Shown one piece after another: positions 15,722 to 22,592 of a stretch of 25,804 nt of DNA. Source of the DNA: a virus. The notes below the pieces were generated by a model. That model was not told the origin of the DNA, ran no database searches, and saw only the letters and a list, made by a program, of their open reading frames with translations. The first letter of the stretch is position 1; each line of letters begins with the position of its first letter. A program made the translations under genes and the position numbers. The DNA lies in the IMG/VR virus record IMGVR_UViG_3300032286_001159, positions 1 to 25,804 of that record; one strand, written 5' to 3'.

Positions 15722-16283
15722 ACTAGTAGAATTCAATCATAATTTAGAACTAAATGAATTCTATGATGATGCACTGCAAAGAGGATATATAAATAATTCT
15801 AGCCAATCAAAAATGATTGATTGTTTTAAGCATGAACGTGCTTGGAAAGTTTGGATATTATATGAAAATCAAACTCCTTGCGGCTCAGTGGGATGCCATT
15901 CCTTAGATATAATGGGCCCGAATGCATATAGAATATGTGCAAGAACATGCTTTTTCCCTGAATATAATTTAAACAAAGGATTAATAGCTAAGAAAAATGA
16001 AATATGTCAACACCAACATGTTGTACCACAATTTTATATGATTGCGGGTATTGAATGGGCTGGATTAGATAAAGACTTTTATATAACAACAAACAACAGT
16101 AAAGAAGCATCTAATCGTAAAGTACACACTGTTTGGGCCCCAATATTAGCAGAAATGGGTATACTAGAGAAAATGATTGAACAAAATTATAGAGGACATA
16201 TGCAAACTTTTTGGAAACTTAATACAAATGTTTTTCTAGAATCAATTAATAGTAATCATAGATGGTTACTTCGACCATCGTAA
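15699..16283 (+). CDS. GNAT-like acyltransferase candidate
   Basis: This 194-aa protein is not recognised firmly. A W-K-V-W-I-L-Y-E-N-Q-T-P-C-G-S-V-G strand-turn-strand (49-65) followed by a Cys-rich strand (R-I-C-A-R-T-C-F-F-P) resembles the N-terminal part of a GNAT fold. The segment Y-I-T-T-N-N-S-K-E-A-S-N-R-K with a following L-A-E-M-G-I resembles the region where GNATs place Asn and a G-F loop. A clear acetyl-CoA loop (Q/RxxGxG/A) is not evident. It overlaps the upstream radical SAM gene by 23 nt and ends the operon just before a strong palindrome. Confidence 0.4.
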   Translation: MKIQTNFKLVEFNHNLELNEFYDDALQRGYINNSSQSKMIDCFKHERAWKVWILYENQTPCGSVGCHSLDIMGPNAYRICARTCFFPEYNLNKGLIAKKNEICQHQHVVPQFYMIAGIEWAGLDKDFYITTNNSKEASNRKVHTVWAPILAEMGILEKMIEQNYRGHMQTFWKLNTNVFLESINSNHRWLLRPS

Positions 16284-16301
16284 ACTGTTTAGTTAATAAA
16301 A

Positions 16302-16319
16302 TAGGGCTTTAAAGCCCTA
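16302..16319. terminator. Palindromic terminator between convergent genes
   Basis: TAGGGCTTTAAAGCCCTA is a perfect 18-nt palindrome lying between the ends of the 15699 (+) and 16347 (-) genes. On the minus strand it is followed by TTTTATTAA; on the plus strand the tail is A-rich, so it should work better for the minus gene. Confidence 0.6.
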
Positions 16320-16346
16320 AAATAAATTTAATAGGTGCAAATTTAA

Positions 16347-16979
16347 TTAAAGATTATTTAACATATACGAATAGTCACCTGTATTGTCTTTATTCCCAAC
16401 TAAAAAAATTCTTATTGATTGTTGGTTTTCAACACTATGAATTGAATCAAACTTCAGCCAATACCAAGAATTTTCTTCAAGGCAATTTTCATCTACTTTG
16501 TAGATTTTACTGTAAGGTATACAACTATAATCGATTATGGGCAGGTCTTTAAACTCGTCTTTGGGTTCCCACCAAACTGTAGTAACATTGTCTCCTCCTG
16601 ATTTTAATAAAAGTTGAAATCCGTTTTTGCGTCTAGAAATATCATCGATATGAGGCGCACAATAGGGACCCCCTTCTACAAATAATAACCCATAGTAATC
16701 AAAAATATTTATTAAATTAGTTTGTTTAAAAAATTGTTTAACTCTGTTATCTAAATAAGGAGACATATGCAAATAAGACACTCCCCCTGATTGGTTATAA
16801 AAATTCATATCCTCATCCTTGAGATAGTTTAAACTATTTTGATTTTCTAATTCAAACCGTCTATGGTGTAATACTCTATTATTCTGTTCGCGTTCAAAAA
16901 TTATTATAGCTTCTTCAACTAAATCTTTTTTCAAATCTTCAGGAAGAACCGGCATTTCTGTCATATGTTTAAAGTACAT
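16347..16979 (-). CDS. Putative 2OG-Fe(II) oxygenase, 210 aa
   Basis: In this protein E-G-G-P-Y-C-A-P leads to H110-I-D112 (metal HxD), then a basic pair R116-R117, strand residues F-Q-L-L-L, and later S-I-H181-S-V-E-N with R190 in S-I-R-I-F-L. This gives a full 2-His-1-Asp triad plus a candidate 2-oxoglutarate Arg. The segment G-L-L-F-V-E-G-G is the strand before the metal site. The first 90 residues are helical and charged. Shine-Dalgarno AGGAA precedes the ATG. It stands alone between two hairpins, and no TAAATA box is visible upstream, unlike most leading genes here. Confidence 0.55.
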   Translation of the reverse strand: MYFKHMTEMPVLPEDLKKDLVEEAIIIFEREQNNRVLHHRRFELENQNSLNYLKDEDMNFYNQSGGVSYLHMSPYLDNRVKQFFKQTNLINIFDYYGLLFVEGGPYCAPHIDDISRRKNGFQLLLKSGGDNVTTVWWEPKDEFKDLPIIDYSCIPYSKIYKVDENCLEENSWYWLKFDSIHSVENQQSIRIFLVGNKDNTGDYSYMLNNL

Positions 16980-17008
16980 ATTAATTCCTGTAATAAGCTA
17001 AAGCTAAA

Positions 17009-17032
17009 AAAGGGGCCTATATAGACCCCTTT
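17009..17032 (-). terminator. Rho-independent terminator for the beta-barrel gene
   Basis: On the minus strand, AAGGGGTC, a TATATA loop and GGCCCCTT form an 8-9 bp stem ending in TTTTTT. It lies about 20 nt after the stop at 17051. Confidence 0.75.
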
Positions 17033-17054
17033 AATTTAATAAAAATTAAATTAA
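17031..17054. repeat. AT-only inverted repeat at the 3' end of the beta-barrel gene
   Basis: TTAATTTAAT and ATTAAATTAA are exact 10-bp reverse complements around an AAAA spacer. The right arm includes the stop codon at 17051. It is adjacent to the GC-rich terminator, giving two hairpins in tandem. Confidence 0.5.
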
Positions 17055-17605
17055 AATGAACGAGTGTATGCAAAGTTAACACTGTGGTTAAAACTATCAC
17101 CACGAACTTGGTCATAACGAACACCAACTGTGTCATTTTTGGTAACTGCATAGCTAACACCGGCACGAGCAGTATGAGTTGTGTCAAGATTACCATTGTC
17201 ACCAAATCCATTGCGGAAACGATAACCTACTTTACCACTTAGTTTGTTAGTAAAATTGTATACAACGCCCGGCTCAACGCTATAGTACGCAAAGTCAGAA
17301 CCATTGGTGAATTTTTCACCAACAGCAGCACGAGTATAAAGATTAACTGGACCAACTGGAACAGTACCAGTAATACCAGCTTCAAGCCTGTTGCTTAGTG
17401 ATTTGGTGCCATCTTGTTGATACGCAGTAAAGCCGAGATCAGCGGTAAAAGTCTTGTTGATAGACTCTTTAACACTTAGCGCATAGTTGTCACTGTCACG
17501 GGCGCCACGATGTCCTTGTTGAAACTGCCCTTCAACAGTAACACTAGCAGCATTAACAAACGTAGAGGCTGCTAATAGCGCAGCGGTGATAAAAACTTTC
17601 TTCAT
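17051..17605 (-). CDS. Small outer-membrane beta-barrel protein
   Basis: This 184-aa protein starts with a clear signal peptide (M-K-K-V-F-I-T-A-A-L-L-A-A-S-T-F-V-N-A, cleavage after about residue 19). The mature part is made of alternating polar/nonpolar strands joined by Gly/Asn/Asp turns (for example T-A-D-L-G-F-T-A-Y, Y-S-V-E-P-G-V-V-Y, K-V-G-Y-R-F-R), enough for about 8 strands. It ends in T-R-S-F; a terminal Phe is the usual BAM recognition signal. The best Shine-Dalgarno in the window (AAAGGAGATA, 17611-17620) precedes it. On a phage such a protein could alter host permeability or block superinfection; that role is inference. Confidence 0.75.
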   Translation of the reverse strand: MKKVFITAALLAASTFVNAASVTVEGQFQQGHRGARDSDNYALSVKESINKTFTADLGFTAYQQDGTKSLSNRLEAGITGTVPVGPVNLYTRAAVGEKFTNGSDFAYYSVEPGVVYNFTNKLSGKVGYRFRNGFGDNGNLDTTHTARAGVSYAVTKNDTVGVRYDQVRGDSFNHSVNFAYTRSF

Positions 17606-17639
17606 ATGAATATCTCCTTTAAAAGTTTCATAGAGTATA

Positions 17640-17646
17640 TATTTAT
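17640..17646 (-). promoter_or_regulatory. T4-type late promoter box (ATAAATA)
   Basis: The minus strand reads GAATAAATA. Predicted initiation near 17634 leaves a 29-nt leader with AAAGGAG before the beta-barrel ATG. Confidence 0.55.
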
Positions 17647-17687
17647 TCTAGAGTGGTGTCAATATAATTTTTACCCAATATACAATG

Positions 17688-17695
17688 TATAAATA
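17688..17695 (+). promoter_or_regulatory. T4 late promoter consensus TATAAATA
   Basis: This is an exact consensus match, 17 nt before the ATG at 17713. Predicted initiation at 17701 falls on the first A of the AAAGGG Shine-Dalgarno, leaving a 12-nt leader. Confidence 0.6.
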
Positions 17696-17712
17696 TAACA
17701 AAAGGGCAACAT

Positions 17713-18339
17713 ATGAGCGAAATTGCTGTAACTTCGATCCGTGAAACACTTCGTATTCAACGTTGGGATGACCATAGATACTACCATCATAGTAGAATAA
17801 ACCAATTCCTACACTTGATTTCAGCTACCAGCTTTTTGGTTGCATATGTTTATTTGTTTATTAATCCTGTGATCAGTTCATACATTGCTTGGTTTGTTGC
17901 CATGACCACACGACAAATTGGGCATTTCTTTTTTGAACCCGACGGCTATGATGAATATAATAAAGCTACCTTTGAATACAAAGAAAAAATCAAAGTGGGC
18001 TTCAATCTCAAGCGTAAAAGAGTGTTATTAGCATGTTGGGCAGCGGTGCCTATTTTAGCCTATTTTGATTCTGAACTGTTTAATTTTATCATGCCTGCGG
18101 GTACCCCCGATACGCTGTTCAACATGGTTGGGTGGGGCTGGTTATGGTTAGGTGTAGCAGGTGTAGTGTTTAGAATGATTCAACTTACTGCTATTGAAAG
18201 TCGCCGCACTGCTGTCACTTGGTGTATTAAGATCATTACAGATCCATTTCACGATGTGATTATCTATCGTAACAGTTGGTTATATTTGTTGCGGGGCCAG
18301 TTAATTGACCCCGACTTGCGTCAAGACTACGAAGATTAA
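17713..18339 (+). CDS. Mpo1/DUF962-like integral membrane protein
   Basis: This 208-aa protein is multi-pass, with hydrophobic segments at about 34-50, 52-65, 105-118 and 138-153. Conserved-looking His motifs flank them: H25-H26-S-R-I-N-Q-F-L-H34, then R-Q-I-G-H71-F-F-F-E-P, and D-P-F-H-D near 177-181. The H-x(n)-N-x-x-x-H plus GHxxFE pattern resembles the Mpo1/DUF962 family, whose yeast member is an Fe-dependent dioxygenase acting on 2-hydroxy fatty acids. If right, it would act on membrane lipids. It is the only plus-strand gene in the 16.3-25.8 kb part of the window. Its 3' end overlaps the convergent gene by 4 nt. Confidence 0.5.
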   Translation: MSEIAVTSIRETLRIQRWDDHRYYHHSRINQFLHLISATSFLVAYVYLFINPVISSYIAWFVAMTTRQIGHFFFEPDGYDEYNKATFEYKEKIKVGFNLKRKRVLLACWAAVPILAYFDSELFNFIMPAGTPDTLFNMVGWGWLWLGVAGVVFRMIQLTAIESRRTAVTWCIKIITDPFHDVIIYRNSWLYLLRGQLIDPDLRQDYED

Positions 18340-18683
18340 TTTTTAGACATTGACCCAATTTTATTAGGCATATTCATTCTGTCTTCAATGACGGCAATAT
18401 GCTGACGATTTTCAGCAATCATGTCACGATTCTTTTGAATCTCTTTCTCTAAGTCTTGTCTTAGTTTCTCTCTCGCTAACTCTGCACCCGAGTTGGTTGC
18501 TTGTTTATTATCACTAGTAACCACTAAAGAAATCTTACCATTTAATATAGTAACATCGTGACTGAGATTTTGTAGTGCGCTCATTAGGTACACTACGCAG
18601 GAAAATAACAACGGCAATAATGCAAAACTAATCTTTTCAATTAGTTGGCTTTTGGCATGTGCTTGGTCAATTTTTTCCTGCAT
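18336..18683 (-). CDS. Single-TM coiled-coil protein
   Basis: I use the ATG at 18683 with GGAG 9 nt upstream; the longer frame from 18698 needs a TTG and would include the Shine-Dalgarno itself. The 115-aa product has one membrane segment at about 18-38 (I-S-F-A-L-L-P-L-L-F-S-C-V-V), then a charged helix from about 65 to 100 (E-L-A-R-E-K-L-R, E-I-Q-K-N-R) likely to form a coiled coil. There is no cleavable signal. It resembles the size and topology of phage accessory membrane proteins (spanin-like or virion-anchoring), but no family is recognised. It has its own TAAATA box. Confidence 0.6.
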   Translation of the reverse strand: MQEKIDQAHAKSQLIEKISFALLPLLFSCVVYLMSALQNLSHDVTILNGKISLVVTSDNKQATNSGAELAREKLRQDLEKEIQKNRDMIAENRQHIAVIEDRMNMPNKIGSMSKN

Positions 18684-18705
18684 ATCTATAATCTCCAATT
18701 TTAAC

Positions 18706-18712
18706 TATTTAT
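18706..18712 (-). promoter_or_regulatory. T4-type late promoter box (ATAAATA)
   Basis: The minus strand reads TAATAAATA in the 41-nt gap before the 18683 gene. Predicted initiation near 18700 leaves about 17 nt with GGAG. Confidence 0.5.
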
Positions 18713-18724
18713 TATAATATACTT

Positions 18725-19345
18725 TTATTTTCCAGCCAGTGGGTTGTCCATGGCTTTTTGAATCTTACTGTCAACTTCACGCTTTAGTGCTTCTACTTCA
18801 CGGTTGATTTCTCTGCGAGCAGTGGTAAACTCTGAGTTGATCTCTTTGCGAGTTTGTTCCATATCCTTGCGTATGGTGGCAGCCTCACTACGGGCTCTTT
18901 CTAAATCTTCACGCACTGCTTTACGCATATCACGCATTTCTTGTTCAGTTTCACGCTGTGCTTGTTTAACGCTGCGTTCTACCTGTTCTGTAACACTTTC
19001 ATTGCGACGGATATCATTCTTTAAATCGTTTTTAATATCGCGGGTATAGTCACTAGTCTTTCCTGAATTTTCTTCAATCACAGCCAACCGTTTATCAAAG
19101 CCTGACAGATCAGGGGCAGTATATTCGGCAATCTTTTTCTTCATGCTTTGATAGTCTTTGTATACCTCAAAACAGCCATATAATCCACCCAATGTACTAC
19201 TAACAATAGTAAATGCTACCATTAGTTTGGCTGGTGTGAATTCATAGCCACCAATACTAATTACAGTATCTTTGCTAGCATATTTTTTTGCCGCTGCTTC
19301 CAGTTCGTCAACTTTAGCGTCTACGCTTTTAATTTCTTCAGTCAT
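18725..19345 (-). CDS. TM protein with long coiled coil (206 aa)
   Basis: The N-terminal 25 residues form an acidic/basic helix, then a hydrophobic segment at about 40-62 (L-M-V-A-F-T-I-V-S-S-T-L-G-G-L) follows. From about 90 to the end there is a very regular charged helix (Q-R-E-T-E-Q-E-M-R-D-M-R-K-A, E-I-N-R-E-V-E-A-L) with heptad-like spacing, a long coiled coil. AGGAG lies 5 nt before the ATG, inside the end of the upstream gene. Topology parallels that of the following 115-aa protein, so the two may interact. Function is unknown. Confidence 0.65.
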   Translation of the reverse strand: MTEEIKSVDAKVDELEAAAKKYASKDTVISIGGYEFTPAKLMVAFTIVSSTLGGLYGCFEVYKDYQSMKKKIAEYTAPDLSGFDKRLAVIEENSGKTSDYTRDIKNDLKNDIRRNESVTEQVERSVKQAQRETEQEMRDMRKAVREDLERARSEAATIRKDMEQTRKEINSEFTTARREINREVEALKREVDSKIQKAMDNPLAGK

Positions 19346-19346
19346 A

Positions 19347-21176
19347 TTATCTCCTATACTGTTGTTCTATCATCTGTTGATGTAAACGGTCTGTTGATAA
19401 CTGCCTTAATGCTCTAGCATTATCAACTGGTACTTGATTCTTATAGATTTCTTTTGGTTCGTACAATTTCCCATCTTTAAGCATCAAATTAGTGTAGTTA
19501 CTATAGCCAACTGGTGTAGTAGCCATCTTATTAATATCTATACTACCTGCTAGTTCGTTTGATGTGACATTAGTTTTTACTTTTTGATTTGACTCTATAG
19601 TGTTAGCAGCAGTTACTATGGGTTTTGATTCTACTACTTCATTCAGAGGATCTGTGCGATTAGTCATAAAGCCTGCTGTACTACTAACCTGTTCTACTTC
19701 TGCTTGTCTAGTAATACTTGCAGGTTGAATAATGGATTGTTGGGGCTGCTCAACAGGTGCTACTGACATAGAATAAAACATTGTGTTTTGTGGTTGTATA
19801 TAAGCAGTAACAATGTTAGCCTGTGGTTGATTATCCGTAGACTGCTGCGAGAATATAGAGGTACTTGAAATTGTAGCTATAGGTTGAGTTGATGCTACAG
19901 TTTTAGAATTATTATTTGGTGGTTGTAGAGGAATAGAGCTTATTGATTCCTGAACTGGCTGTGTTGTTGTAGTTTGTGTTTTAAAGTAAGATTGTAGTGT
20001 AGATATTAATGTCTGTTGAGTATCTACATTAGCGACATTAGTAGTAACCGATGCACTAGAGGTAGCTGAGGGGGTAACTCTAGGGGCAGTAATACTTGGT
20101 GTAATAGATATAGTAGACCTAGTATCATTATTAGATATAGTGCTAGTAGACATTGACGCATTAACAGGTTGTTGACTCATTGTAGTTAAACTATTAGCAA
20201 CCGCCATAGCTTGTTGTTGAGCATTATCCGCAGTCATAGCTGCTTCTGCTATAGCTGTTTGTGCTGTTGCATTTTCTAATACCCGTGTTTGTTGTTGATT
20301 TTTAGCAATTAGACTCAGTGCCATAGATACATTTTTGGACTGCGGTCTAACAAGGGTGCTATCTATTTGTGATTTTGATGCTGTACTAGTCATGGTTGGC
20401 GCAGTGTTAACTGTAACCGTCTCTACAACAGGAGTACTATCTATTGGAACTGGTAATGTGTTTTTTGCGCTCATAGCTGAAGGAAATTTAGGACAAGCAG
20501 GGCTGCTAGTAGGATCTGTAGCACAAGGATCAACACGATATTTTAGATTGAAATTGACACCTTGAATTTCTGGACCATATGGACCAGCTAAATTATTTGT
20601 ATCTTTTCCGATGAATCCAAACTGGGCTGCTGCATAACTTGCTGCCCAGCTAGGATTGCGAAATGTTTCACTAAAATTAAAAGTCCTCCAATTATATTGT
20701 GCATTAGTATATTGTGTATAATCATAGTTAGCAGCCAAACTACCGTTGGACTTGTAAAATTTCACATAGGCCGACAAGTAGTCTTGTTGACCATTGTCCC
20801 AACCATTGCCATTTTTAGCCATAAAACCAAAATTAAATCCAGTGAGCTGTAGATTGCTACCTGCTGCTTTTAAGGCTTCACCTATATTGACTACTTGATA
20901 TAGATCCACTGCCCCATAGGAAAAGTTAATAAGGTTATAATTTCTATATACATTGGGGTTAGGACCGCAGTTACCAGGATCTCCAGCTTGCCAACAGGTT
21001 AAACTAGTAACATACACACCGTTGACCCAATTGCCAGTAGTGGCTGTAGGCGTACCAGTGAGGTTTAATAGATTGCCAGTAGTAGGATCTAGATTTGCAG
21101 CATTAATGGAAACCGAATAGCTTGAAAGCAACCATGCCCAACAAACTACCCAACCCAATTTTCTTAATAGTGTCAT
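19347..21176 (-). CDS. Exported virion-associated-type protein with Thr/Ser-rich linker (609 aa)
   Basis: A signal peptide (about 26 aa, T-L-L-R-K-L-G then a Trp/Leu-rich core, ending S-I-N-A) starts inside the previous gene; no later Met would give one. The N-terminal domain (about 27-220) is Gly/Asn/aromatic-rich beta structure with a C-W-Q-A-G-D-P-G-N-C pair, ending in V-D-P-C-A-T-D-P-T-S-S-P-A-C-P, a motif I recall from phage proteins. Residues about 230-540 are Thr/Ser/Gln/Val low complexity. The C terminus (V-P-V-D-N-A-R-A-L-R-Q-L-S) looks conserved-type and helical. The function is unknown; a secreted fibre or surface component is likely. It overlaps the upstream gene by 74 nt. Confidence 0.65.
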   Translation of the reverse strand: MTLLRKLGWVVCWAWLLSSYSVSINAANLDPTTGNLLNLTGTPTATTGNWVNGVYVTSLTCWQAGDPGNCGPNPNVYRNYNLINFSYGAVDLYQVVNIGEALKAAGSNLQLTGFNFGFMAKNGNGWDNGQQDYLSAYVKFYKSNGSLAANYDYTQYTNAQYNWRTFNFSETFRNPSWAASYAAAQFGFIGKDTNNLAGPYGPEIQGVNFNLKYRVDPCATDPTSSPACPKFPSAMSAKNTLPVPIDSTPVVETVTVNTAPTMTSTASKSQIDSTLVRPQSKNVSMALSLIAKNQQQTRVLENATAQTAIAEAAMTADNAQQQAMAVANSLTTMSQQPVNASMSTSTISNNDTRSTISITPSITAPRVTPSATSSASVTTNVANVDTQQTLISTLQSYFKTQTTTTQPVQESISSIPLQPPNNNSKTVASTQPIATISSTSIFSQQSTDNQPQANIVTAYIQPQNTMFYSMSVAPVEQPQQSIIQPASITRQAEVEQVSSTAGFMTNRTDPLNEVVESKPIVTAANTIESNQKVKTNVTSNELAGSIDINKMATTPVGYSNYTNLMLKDGKLYEPKEIYKNQVPVDNARALRQLSTDRLHQQMIEQQYRR

Positions 21177-22539
21177 CTTCTTTTACCTCTATTGCTACGG
21201 GCATTTTTTCAGGATTAGATTCCCATGCTGTTTTGGCTGCTTCGCCAATCTTACCTTCATATGGACAAGGTGTACCCGCACTCCACATAGCATCAAATAC
21301 TCTGCGGTCTTGACACATTGTAGCAACTGCTGCCACTTTCATACCCATATCATACAGTGTTTTGGCTAGCTTCAATCTTTCGCAATTGACATCTCTTACA
21401 GTTGAACCACTACTAACGCCAAAGATTTGTGTTTGAACACCCCCGCTTACACCAGTTGTACATAAATCAGCATTACCACCACTCATCATAGTAGGAGCAA
21501 TAGCTGTGGGCGGGGGTTGTATAACTCGTTGTGTAATTTCTGATGAATTTATATTGCGATTAGTTAAGTCACCGCTTTGTATGTTTTGATTAACATTGTT
21601 GCTGCTGTTTGTATTATTGCTGGTACTAGAACTTAAACTGGTGTTTACATTGTTGTTATTGTTAGTCATTGTACCAGAGTTGATATTGTTATTGGTATTA
21701 ACATTGTTATTAGTACTGGTATTAATATTTCTATTAGTCATGCTACCACTAGTAATATTATTGTTAGTATTAACACTGGCACTTGTGCTAGTATTGTTAT
21801 TATTGTATGTCATTGTACCAGTATTAACATTTATGTTTTTATTGGTATTATTACTGGTGCTAGTATTGATATTATTGTTGGTCATCGTACCATAATTGTA
21901 ATTGGTACTGGTACTGGTATTAATGTTTTTGTTCACATTGTTACTGGTACTGGTATTAATGTTTTTATTAATATTATTACTGGTACTAGCATTGTTATTG
22001 TTGTATGTTATTGTTCCACTATTAATATTATTATTAGTGTTAACATTGTTACTAGTACTTGTACTAGCATTGTTATTGTTGTATGTCATTGTGCCACTAT
22101 TGACATTATTATTAGTGTTGACATTATTACTAGTACTATTGCTGGTAGAAACATTGTTATTATTGTTATTGTTGGTTACTGTTCCACTTTGAATATTGTT
22201 ATTATTGTAAGTAACAGTACCGCTATTAACGTTATTGTTATTATTGTTGTAGGTTACTGTGCCGCTATTGACATTATTATTGGTAACAGTACCACTTTGA
22301 ACGTTATTGTTGGTATTAACACTAGTGTTATTGCTGGTACTGTTTACTGTGGACAAACTGGTACTATTGCTGTTGCTAGTACTGTTATTTGTAGTATTGA
22401 CATTACTGGTACTGTTACTGGTACTATTAGTGTCTACTAATGTCTTAGAGTCATAGCCGCCTTGATTAATTAGCGTTTGAGAATAGACCGTACTTGTGGC
22501 AAACAATATACTGGTGTACACCAATATTTTTTTAAGCAT
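21103..22539 (-). CDS. Exported Asn/Thr/Ser repeat protein (478 aa)
   Basis: A signal peptide (M-L-K-K-I-L-V-Y-T-S-I-L-F-A-T-S-T-V-Y-S) is followed by a repeat region (about 35-330) built from N-V-N-T-N-N-N, S-G-T-(M/V/I)-T-Y-N-N-N-N and S-T-S-N-N units. A Cys-bearing C-terminal domain (about 350-450) has N-C-E-R-L-K-L-A-K, M-C-Q-D-R-R-V-F and G-T-P-C-P-Y-E-G-K-I-G, and a short hydrophobic end (G-L-G-S-L-L-G-M-V). I recall similar C-terminal domains in tailed-phage proteins without known function. The repeat may form a beta-solenoid or an adhesive fibre. AGGAG precedes the ATG. It starts a minus-strand run of exported/TM proteins. Confidence 0.7.
   Translation of the reverse strand: MLKKILVYTSILFATSTVYSQTLINQGGYDSKTLVDTNSTSNSTSNVNTTNNSTSNSNSTSLSTVNSTSNNTSVNTNNNVQSGTVTNNNVNSGTVTYNNNNNNVNSGTVTYNNNNIQSGTVTNNNNNNNVSTSNSTSNNVNTNNNVNSGTMTYNNNNASTSTSNNVNTNNNINSGTITYNNNNASTSNNINKNINTSTSNNVNKNINTSTSTNYNYGTMTNNNINTSTSNNTNKNINVNTGTMTYNNNNTSTSASVNTNNNITSGSMTNRNINTSTNNNVNTNNNINSGTMTNNNNNVNTSLSSSTSNNTNSSNNVNQNIQSGDLTNRNINSSEITQRVIQPPPTAIAPTMMSGGNADLCTTGVSGGVQTQIFGVSSGSTVRDVNCERLKLAKTLYDMGMKVAAVATMCQDRRVFDAMWSAGTPCPYEGKIGEAAKTAWESNPEKMPVAIEVKEDDTIKKIGLGSLLGMVAFKLFGFH
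21550..22440 (-). repeat. Degenerate coding repeat, AAT/ACT-rich
   Basis: On the plus strand the DNA is a series of near-repeats of ATTGTTATTG, TTAGTATTAACA and ACTGGTACT-type words encoding the Asn/Thr/Ser tract. Units are about 25-30 residues with variable numbers of Asn. Such a tract can vary in length by slippage or recombination. Confidence 0.7.
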
Positions 22540-22575
22540 ATACTTTTCTCCTATTGTTAGAGAAGTTACTTTAAT

Positions 22576-22582
22576 TATTTAC
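22576..22582 (-). promoter_or_regulatory. T4-type late promoter box (GTAAATA)
   Basis: The minus strand reads GAGTAAATA. Predicted initiation near 22570 leaves a 31-nt leader containing AGGAG before the ATG at 22539. Confidence 0.45.
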
Positions 22583-22592
22583 TCGGTTACCA

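Noticed and set aside
17017-17211. Second minus-strand frame at the end of the beta-barrel gene
   Set aside because: It is a shifted-frame shadow of the barrel strands and runs through the stop and terminator region.
21596-22440. Long plus-strand frames rich in Leu/Val opposite the Asn-repeat gene
   Set aside because: They are the antisense image of the AAT/ACT repeats; no Shine-Dalgarno, and the minus-strand gene has a signal peptide and a folded C-terminal domain.
21550-22440. CRISPR-like array because of short regular repeats
   Set aside because: The repeats are degenerate, coding, and lack unique spacers; no cas gene is present.
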